Shown piece by piece: positions 58,015 through 64,000 of a DNA stretch of 64,000 nt. This DNA is from JBBREP01 sp038202885. GTDB taxonomy: Bacteria > Actinomycetota > Acidimicrobiia > IMCC26256 > PALSA-610. The stretch spans positions 7,770 to 71,769 of the forward strand of contig JBBREP010000010.1 in NCBI GenBank assembly GCA_038202885.1, given 5' to 3'. A program made the position numbers and the translations under genes. The notes below the pieces were generated by a model that saw nothing but the letters and a program-made list of their open reading frames with translations, ran no database searches and had not been told where the DNA came from. The stretch's first letter is position 1. Each line of letters starts with the position of its first letter.

Positions 58015-61000
58015 ATGGTTGGGGAGATCCGCCCGCGTCGACTCGCCGGTTTATCCTCGCCAGCGATGGCGGCAGGGAGCGACTCCGACTCCACGTTGCC
58101 ACCCGGCGGCCACGGCGATCACCGGGGCATGGGCGTGGTTCCGTTCGACCAGGATGCCCCGATGCCGGGCGCGACTGGTCGTGACGAACCTGAGGAGCCC
58201 GACTTCGACGCCTTCCTGGCGGCGTGGCGCCAAGGCGAGCAATCGGGCGCTGGCGCGGCAGCGACGGAGACCGACCTTGCGGCCGCGCTCGCCGACGAGG
58301 CGTTGCACGGCGAGGGCGACCCGGTCGGCAACGATGGGCGGCCTCCGGTGGTCGCGGTCGTGCCGACGGCGGGTGGCCGGGCGTTGGAGCGGTGCCTCGC
58401 TGCGCTGGCGGCCCAGGATTACCCGGCCCTCACGGTGCTTGTCCTCGACACCTCGCCCGGTGCAGCACCGCTGTCGGCCCGGGTTGTCGATGTCGCGCCC
58501 AAGGCGTTGGTCCGGCGCGTCGAGCCGCTCGAAGGCGCACCGCCGTTGGGTTTTGCCGAGGCGGCGAACGACGCCATCGAAACGGTGAGCGGCGCGACGT
58601 TCCTGTTGTTGTGCGCTGACGACGTGATCCTCGAGCCGGGCGCGGTGCGCGTGCTCGTGGACGAAGCGGTCGTATCAAACGCCGGTGTGGTCGGTCCGAA
58701 GTTGGTGTCGGATGCGAATGCTGACCTGCTGGTTGATGTTGGTTGGATGGTCGACCGGTACGGCGAGGCGTGGAGCATTGCCGAACCGGGCGAGCGCGAT
58801 CAGGAGCAGCACGACGCGGTACGCGACGTCTTTTTCGTGACGATGCGGGCCATGCTCGTGCGCGCGGACCTGTTCGAAGCGCTGGCGGGCTTCGACCCGG
58901 CGTGTGGTCCCGCCGCCGACCGTGATCTCGCCTGGCGGGCGCGCCTGGCGGGGGCGCGGGTCATTGTTGCCCCCGAGGCGCGCGGTGGTGTCGTGCCGAA
59001 GGCGCGCGGTGGTGTCGTGCCGAAGGCGCGCCGACCTGATGGGAGCGCGCTCGTGCGGGCCACGACACGCGGTCGGCTTCGGGCGCTGTACAAGGCATCG
59101 TCGCCGTGGTCGCTCGCGTGGGCGCTCCCGGTGGCGCTGGCGCTGACCGTTGCCGAGGCCTTCGTCCAACTGTTGCTTCGCCGGGGCGGGCGCAGCGCCG
59201 CGCTGTTGGCCGGTGTGGCCGACTCGATGGGTGACCTTCCAGAGTTGCGCCGGGCGCGCCGAGACACGCAAGCGTCGCGCGCGGTCCCCGACGCCGAGTT
59301 GCACGTGTACATGGTGCGCGGCAGCGCGCGAATCCGGCGGCTCGTGACGCGCCGTCTGCATGTCGACGAACGGCTCGCCGGCGTGTCGCTGCGGACCCGA
59401 GCGTTCTTCGGCGACGGTGCTCGAAGTTGGAAGCGGCGTGAGGGTCTGCTGTTCCTCGTCGTGGTTGCGGTGTCATTGGTCGCCACGCGCGGCTTCGTGA
59501 CGGGTGGAACGCCTGCGTTTGGTGGTCTATTGACGTGGCCGAGTGCATCGACGTTGTTGCACGCGTTTACGTCGGGACACCGCAGCGTGTTCCTTGGCTC
59601 AAGTTCGGCGCCACCTCCGCTGCTCGCGGTGTGCGGAGTTGTCGTTGGTGTGTTCCTCGGCCACGCCGAATTGGCGAGAACGGCGCTTGTGGTGTCGGCC
59701 GCGCCGCTCGGCATGCTTGTCGTGTATCGGATGCTGCGACGCAGTTCGGTGCGAGCGTGGCCCGCGCTCGCCGCGGCGATTGCCTACGGAGCGAACCCGG
59801 TGTCGCGCAACGCGCTGGCCCGAGGTGAACTCGGTGTGACCGTGACGTTCGTCCTGGCGCCGCTGCTGTGGGTCGCGGTGTGCGGAGCGCCGCCCGATGC
59901 CACGCTCGACGCGGCACCAACGAGCCGGACGCGACAACAGCGCGTCCGTCGCGTCCTGCGGCTCGCGTTGGTCACGGCGTTCGCGATTGCCTGGTGGCCT
60001 CCCGCCGTGGTGTTGCCGGTGCTCTTCGCCGCGGTGGCGCTGGGCGCGGGATTGCTCACCGGTCTGGAACGCCGAGTGGATGATCTGGTCGACGCCGCGG
60101 CCGCCACCGTGATCGCGGTCGGCCTGTTGTTGCCGTGGAGCGTTGCATTTTTCAGCGGCGACGGTGCGCGCATCGGTCTCCAGGCGCGCTCGGCGGTCAC
60201 GCTCAAGGCGCTCGTGTCGGTCGATGCCGGCGTGAACGGCGCCGGGTGGCTCGGCATCGGGTTACTGGTTGCGGCGGGATTGCCATTGCTGATCGCGACG
60301 GGTGATCGTTTGCGTCGAGCGGTTGCGGCGTGGCTGGTCGTCGTGGTGTCGCTGGCAGTGCCGCTGATCGCGCAACACATCGATGGCGGCGTGCCTCTGC
60401 CAGCCATCGACGGGATGTTGGTGGTGGCGGCGCTCGGGTTGTCGATTGCGGTCGGGCTCGGTGTGGCCGCGTTCTTGGCCGAGCTGCGCAGCTTCATCTT
60501 CGGAGCGCGACAACTCATCGCCGTCGCGTGTTTGGCTGCGCTCGCGTTCCCGTTTGTCGGTTGGTTCGGCGATGTTGCCGATGGACGAGTGCGCTCGCCG
60601 CATTCGCAGTGGAACGATCAGCTGTCGTGGATGAACGTCGAGGGCACGCGCGGCGGCGACTTCCGGGTGCTCTGGCTTGGTCCCTCCGACGTGCTGCCGG
60701 GCGCGACGGTGCACGCTCACGGTGTCGAGTTCGCGCTCAGCGACAACGGTGTCGGCGACGTGCGCTCGTCGCTACCGTCGACGAGCGGACCGGTGCGCCT
60801 CGTCGGTGAGTCGATCGCGCTCGCGGCCGCGCAGCAGACGGTTCGTCTCGGCCGGCTACTCGCTCCGATGGCGGTCCGCTACGTCGCCGTCATCGATCGC
60901 TCGGCACCGACCGCGTCGCCGTTGCGCTCCGACGTCCGTGTCGCGCGGGCCCTGGACGCGCAGCTGGATCTCGAGCTGTACGACACGGTTGGTGGTCTGC

Positions 61001-61431
61001 GCCTCTATCGCAACGACGCGTGGGCACCGAGGGTCGCAGTGGTGGCGCCGGGTATCGCAGTGCCGAGCGGCGCCGACGCGCGACGCGACCCCATCGGCGC
61101 GGCGCTGGCGACCGACCTGTCGGGTGCGCGGCCCCCAGCGGCACGGGCCGGGCCCGGCACGTTGGTGCTCGCCGATCACGCTGGTGCGCGAGCGACGCTC
61201 GACGGCAAGGTATTGGCGGGCGGCGCGGCCTTTGGGTGGGCGCATGCCTGGAAGCTGGCCACGAGGGGCGTCGTCGCCGTGCACATGGCCGACCCGTGGT
61301 TGCCGCGAGTCCTGCTCGTGCTCGCGTTCCTTGCATGGTGTGCCGTTGCTGGGTTCGCGTTCGGTCCTCGTTTCGATGGCCAGCGCACTGGTCGACAGCG
61401 GTCGCGAGCGGAGGCAGCTCGCCGTGTTTGA
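58015..61431 (+). CDS. Very large GT2 glycosyltransferase with polytopic membrane domain
   Basis: A 1138-residue protein. Residues up to about 95 are a polar, acidic leader. A GT-A domain follows (VVAVVPTAGGRALERCLAAL, FLLLCADDVILEPGAVRVLV, FEALAGFDPACGPAADRDLA). About ten membrane segments come next between residues 370 and 840 (for example LLFLVVVAVSLVATRGFV and LLIATGDRLRRAVAAWLVVV), then an extracytoplasmic domain and a final helix (VLLVLAFLAWCAVAGFAF). Such proteins pair with DUF5719 genes in actinomycetes. ATG 58015 has GGAAGG 8 nt upstream. Two 24-nt tandem repeats encode ARGGVVPK twice near residue 325. The acceptor is unknown. Confidence 0.75.
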   Translation: MVGEIRPRRLAGLSSPAMAAGSDSDSTLPPGGHGDHRGMGVVPFDQDAPMPGATGRDEPEEPDFDAFLAAWRQGEQSGAGAAATETDLAAALADEALHGEGDPVGNDGRPPVVAVVPTAGGRALERCLAALAAQDYPALTVLVLDTSPGAAPLSARVVDVAPKALVRRVEPLEGAPPLGFAEAANDAIETVSGATFLLLCADDVILEPGAVRVLVDEAVVSNAGVVGPKLVSDANADLLVDVGWMVDRYGEAWSIAEPGERDQEQHDAVRDVFFVTMRAMLVRADLFEALAGFDPACGPAADRDLAWRARLAGARVIVAPEARGGVVPKARGGVVPKARRPDGSALVRATTRGRLRALYKASSPWSLAWALPVALALTVAEAFVQLLLRRGGRSAALLAGVADSMGDLPELRRARRDTQASRAVPDAELHVYMVRGSARIRRLVTRRLHVDERLAGVSLRTRAFFGDGARSWKRREGLLFLVVVAVSLVATRGFVTGGTPAFGGLLTWPSASTLLHAFTSGHRSVFLGSSSAPPPLLAVCGVVVGVFLGHAELARTALVVSAAPLGMLVVYRMLRRSSVRAWPALAAAIAYGANPVSRNALARGELGVTVTFVLAPLLWVAVCGAPPDATLDAAPTSRTRQQRVRRVLRLALVTAFAIAWWPPAVVLPVLFAAVALGAGLLTGLERRVDDLVDAAAATVIAVGLLLPWSVAFFSGDGARIGLQARSAVTLKALVSVDAGVNGAGWLGIGLLVAAGLPLLIATGDRLRRAVAAWLVVVVSLAVPLIAQHIDGGVPLPAIDGMLVVAALGLSIAVGLGVAAFLAELRSFIFGARQLIAVACLAALAFPFVGWFGDVADGRVRSPHSQWNDQLSWMNVEGTRGGDFRVLWLGPSDVLPGATVHAHGVEFALSDNGVGDVRSSLPSTSGPVRLVGESIALAAAQQTVRLGRLLAPMAVRYVAVIDRSAPTASPLRSDVRVARALDAQLDLELYDTVGGLRLYRNDAWAPRVAVVAPGIAVPSGADARRDPIGAALATDLSGARPPAARAGPGTLVLADHAGARATLDGKVLAGGAAFGWAHAWKLATRGVVAVHMADPWLPRVLLVLAFLAWCAVAGFAFGPRFDGQRTGRQRSRAEAARRV
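58977..59030 (+). repeat. 24-bp tandem repeat inside the large GT2 gene
   Basis: Two identical 24-bp units (58977-59000, 59001-59024) plus 6 bp of a third, in frame, encoding ARGGVVPK twice. Unit contains GCGCGGTGGTGTCGTGCC. Confidence 0.8.
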
Positions 61432-62812
61432 CGGTCGTCGCGTCCCGATTGTGGTTCTGTTGGTCGTCGCCGCCGTTGGCGCGGTTGTGCTCGGTAACCC
61501 GTCGAGCGCTCCGCTGGCACGCGCACGCGACGAGGGTCGTATCCCTGCTGCGGCACTCGCGCCGGCTGGCGTTCGTTCCGCGGTCTGGTATTGCGCGTTC
61601 GCGACCGCCGATCGCACCCCGCGGGCGAACGACGCGGTCATCCTCACCAACCTCGAAGCCCATCCCGTTGCGGTCGCGGTGAGTGCGATGGCGAGCGGGC
61701 GAGTGACGTCGGCGCGCCGGGTCCAGCTCGCGGCGGGGACCACGGTCAGCCTCCAAGCAAGCGACATCGGTGCGGTGGCGGGCGCCGGTGTGCTGATCGA
61801 GCCATTTGGATCCGGAGTGGTTGTCGACCATCGTGCGTCCGATGGTCGCTCCGTGGCGCGCGCGCCATGTGCGACCCGACCGAGTTCGAGCTGGTACGTC
61901 GCCGCTGGTTCGACGCGGCGGGGCACGATTGAACGGATCGCGCTGTTCAATCCGTTCACCCAGACTGCAGTCGTCGACGTGACGGCATACGAGCGGGCGG
62001 GCGCGACGCGTCCGGGCGCGCTGCAGGGGTTATCGGTGGCACCGCGTAGCCGCGTGGTGATCAACGTGAACGCCGCGGCCGATCAGCGCGAGTCGTTGGG
62101 ACTCGCGATCCTTGCCCGCCGTGGCACTCGAGTCGTCGCCGAGGTCGCACTCGAACGGCGCGACTCGCACGGCGACGGCGGCTTCTCGATCGCGCTCGCG
62201 AGTCCGTCGTTGTCGCGTGATTGGCATCTCGCGAGCGACGGTCGGGCAACCGCAAGCGGCGTGGTCTCGGTGATGAACCCGGGAAGTGCCGACGCGACAG
62301 TGCGCGTGCAGACGATTGTCGCGGACGTTGGCCGCGCCACCGAGACCTTTACGAAGGTCGATGCGGGCTCGATGGCTTCGATTCCCGTTCGCGTGCCCGC
62401 GGGCCGGCCCGAGATCGGTGTGAGGATCACGACGGACACCCCCTCGATCGCGGTCGGGGAACTGATCTCATACACGGGCCGGCGGGCGAAACCACTGGCC
62501 ATCTCGATCGTCGCCGGTTCGACGTTCGATGCTCGTCGCAATGCCTTCGCGAGTCCGGGTCCCGGCGCGCCGCTGTCGGTCACGTTGCTCGTTGCGAATT
62601 CCAGCACGACCGCCGCGCACGCGACCGTGCAGATCGGCGTGTCCGACCACGTCACGGTCGCCGTGGGTCGTGACTCGCTCACCGCCGTCACGCTCCCACT
62701 CAGCGCCGAGACCGAGCCGCTGCTGATTACGTCGAACGTGGCCGTGTATGTGTTTCGTCGGCTCGACGACGGCACGTCGATCGTGACCGAGCCGGCCATT
62801 CCCGCCGACTGA
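61424..62812 (+). CDS. DUF5719-like extracytoplasmic protein
   Basis: A 462-residue membrane-anchored protein: short basic start (MFDGRRVPIVVLLVVAAVGA), one helix, then a large beta-rich extracytoplasmic region with repeated IgG-like modules (AVILTNLEAHPVAVAVSAMA, IALFNPFTQTAVVDVTAYER, VVSVMNPGSADATVRVQTIV, VTLLVANSSTTAAHATVQIG). This is the DUF5719 pattern, usually encoded right after a giant GT2 gene. The GTG at 61424, with GGAGG 9 nt upstream and 8 bp of overlap with the GT2 gene, is preferred to the earlier ATG at 61376. The function is unknown, presumably with its GT2 partner. Confidence 0.75.
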   Translation: MFDGRRVPIVVLLVVAAVGAVVLGNPSSAPLARARDEGRIPAAALAPAGVRSAVWYCAFATADRTPRANDAVILTNLEAHPVAVAVSAMASGRVTSARRVQLAAGTTVSLQASDIGAVAGAGVLIEPFGSGVVVDHRASDGRSVARAPCATRPSSSWYVAAGSTRRGTIERIALFNPFTQTAVVDVTAYERAGATRPGALQGLSVAPRSRVVINVNAAADQRESLGLAILARRGTRVVAEVALERRDSHGDGGFSIALASPSLSRDWHLASDGRATASGVVSVMNPGSADATVRVQTIVADVGRATETFTKVDAGSMASIPVRVPAGRPEIGVRITTDTPSIAVGELISYTGRRAKPLAISIVAGSTFDARRNAFASPGPGAPLSVTLLVANSSTTAAHATVQIGVSDHVTVAVGRDSLTAVTLPLSAETEPLLITSNVAVYVFRRLDDGTSIVTEPAIPAD

Positions 62813-62842
62813 ACCCGGCAGGCCCGCCAGCATTGGACGCGT

Positions 62843-64000
62843 CTAGTCGGCCGCGCGAGCTTGTTCTTGTTCCATAGCCCGCACGACTGCCTCGAAAATC
62901 TTCATGGCGTCGTCGTCGAGGTGACGGCGCGCGCGATACAGGACCCATGCGCCGAGGTACACCGGCGGCGACACGATCAAGAACGCGGCCCGCAGACTGC
63001 CGGTAACGTCAGAGATCCACCCGACGAGCAGCGGCGCGGCCGCGGCACCGCACACGATCGACGCCAGGTTGAACGCACCGAAGCCGGCACCGCGCAGATG
63101 CGCGGGAACGGCGTCGGCCATGCCGGCGCGCAGCGCTGGGATCGCCATCGTGATCCAGAAGATGCCTACGAGCTGCAAGATGATGGACGACGCCGCGGGT
63201 TGCTCGATGTACGACAGCGTGAAGAACGTGATGCCGATCCAGATGCAGTAGGCCGGGATGACGACGCGCGCACCCTGTATTCGTTGCGTGAAACGGTCGG
63301 CCAAGCGGCCACCGAACAACAAGCCAGGGACGCCGCCGGCGATGAGCAGTGCGCCGACCGCCGTCGCGGCCTCATCGGCTTGCATCCCCGAGTATCGGTC
63401 ATGGAACAGTGGTAGCCATGCGCCCACGCCCGACACGGTGAACATCAGCGCGCTCACACCAACGAGCGCGTACCGCAAGGTCGGGATCGACCAGATGACG
63501 CCGAAGTCCTGGCGTAGACCCTGGAACATGTCGCGCACAAAGGCGCGGAAGCCGTGCTCGAACAGCGGCACCTTTTCGGGTTCTTCCCACTCGCCGACGC
63601 CGAGATGCAACCGGTCGGCGTAGCCACGTGGAGGTTCTCGTAGCGCGTAGGCCAATAACGCGATGATGATCCCGGGTGGGCCTACGACAAGGAATGCACC
63701 CTGCCATCCGAAGCGAGAGGCGCTGACCTTGCCGCCGATGATGATGCCGAGCCCGGCTCCGACGAAGCCCATGATCTGCTGGTTGGAGAACACCCGACCC
63801 CGCTCGGCGGTCGGGTAGTAGTCCGAGAGCAGGCTCGCCGCGCTCGGTTCGGTGACCGCCTGGCCGAATCCCAGCAATGCGCGCAAACCGAGGAGTGTCC
63901 CGAAGTTCCTGGCCGCGGCGGTGAGCATCGTGATGGCGCTCCAAGCAACGACGGTATGACCAATGGTGCGCGTCCGGTGCCAGCGGTCGGCGAGGTAGCC
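62843..64000 (-). CDS. Major facilitator superfamily transporter, N-terminus cut by window
   Basis: At least 385 residues of a 12-helix MFS carrier; the frame is open to the window edge. It enters with motif A GYLADRWHRTRTIGHTVVAW, has ALLGFGQAVTEPSAASLLSD, GRVFSNQQIMGFVGAGLGII, and the second-half motif-A copy GLLFGGRLADRFTQRIQGAR. The tail ends in a charged helix. The pattern resembles Spns/glycerol-3-phosphate-like carriers; the substrate is unknown. It converges with the DUF5719-like gene (30-bp gap, no clear hairpin). Confidence 0.85.
   Translation of the reverse strand, partial: GYLADRWHRTRTIGHTVVAWSAITMLTAAARNFGTLLGLRALLGFGQAVTEPSAASLLSDYYPTAERGRVFSNQQIMGFVGAGLGIIIGGKVSASRFGWQGAFLVVGPPGIIIALLAYALREPPRGYADRLHLGVGEWEEPEKVPLFEHGFRAFVRDMFQGLRQDFGVIWSIPTLRYALVGVSALMFTVSGVGAWLPLFHDRYSGMQADEAATAVGALLIAGGVPGLLFGGRLADRFTQRIQGARVVIPAYCIWIGITFFTLSYIEQPAASSIILQLVGIFWITMAIPALRAGMADAVPAHLRGAGFGAFNLASIVCGAAAAPLLVGWISDVTGSLRAAFLIVSPPVYLGAWVLYRARRHLDDDAMKIFEAVVRAMEQEQARAAD

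Overview
The window is dense, GC-rich chromosomal DNA from an actinomycete-type bacterium. I place it with moderate confidence near class Acidimicrobiia. The grounds are coenzyme F420 genes (cofD/cofE) plus F420-type luciferase-like oxidoreductases, two LytR-CpsA-Psr proteins, a Mycobacterium-like MurA (Asp at the catalytic position) and RpiB (Glu type), a secreted-type ATP synthase b subunit, and many start codons sitting 6-9 nt behind a TANNNT hexamer (leaderless type). The gene order nucleotidyltransferase / nitroreductase / cofE / cofD recalls the mycobacterial fbiA-fbiB neighbourhood. I saw no rRNA, tRNA, IS element, prophage or CRISPR array.

Layout. 1-7.4 kb: exopolysaccharide locus with a cut-off polyprenyl glycosylphosphotransferase, two GT4 glycosyltransferases and a Wzz/CpsD-type ATPase on the minus strand, divergent from an O-antigen-ligase-like membrane protein and a third GT4. 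7.4-11 kb: LANTG-anchored cupredoxin, rpiB-glyA, and a WecA-type phosphotransferase. 11.1-18.8 kb: complete F1Fo ATP synthase operon (two small AtpI/AtpZ-like genes, then a, c, b, delta, alpha, gamma, beta, epsilon). The alpha gene carries an in-frame TGA at a conserved Cys codon, and gamma contains an in-frame copy of a dispersed repeat. 18.8-24 kb: homocysteine methyltransferase family, glpX, SDR, metG with a structured leader, and a methyltransferase. 24.1-29.1 kb: minus-strand cluster of GT4, methyltransferase, alpha-toroid protein, methyltransferase, cupin and a truncated luciferase-like gene. 29.2-45.7 kb: housekeeping and acyl-CoA genes (S9 peptidase, murA, NifU-like, meaB, enoyl-CoA hydratase, LLM oxidoreductase, flavin disulfide-reductase homologue, sugar epimerase, PhzF, biotin carboxylase divergent from birA, pabC-pabB). 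45.7-54.9 kb: cell-envelope operon (two LCP proteins, UDP-glucose dehydrogenase, UDP-xylose synthase, two GT2s, a secreted His-rich protein, a sugar-1-P nucleotidyltransferase). 55-57.3 kb: F420 operon with FbiB split into two genes. 57.5-62.8 kb: a small protein, a giant GT2 membrane protein and its DUF5719-like partner. The window ends inside an MFS transporter.

The two polysaccharide regions fit together. UDP-GlcUA and UDP-xylose are made at 49-51 kb. WecA and the glycosylphosphotransferase start lipid-linked glycans, GT4/GT2 enzymes extend them, the ligase/Wzz proteins polymerise them, and LCP proteins attach them to peptidoglycan.

The points most worth a second look are the in-frame TGA in atpA, two families of short repeats that occur both between genes and in frame inside genes (atpG, pabB), a T-box-like leader with a fully sequestered ribosome binding site ahead of metG, and the recurrent leaderless promoter pattern. 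Everything here was read by eye; no database search was run.
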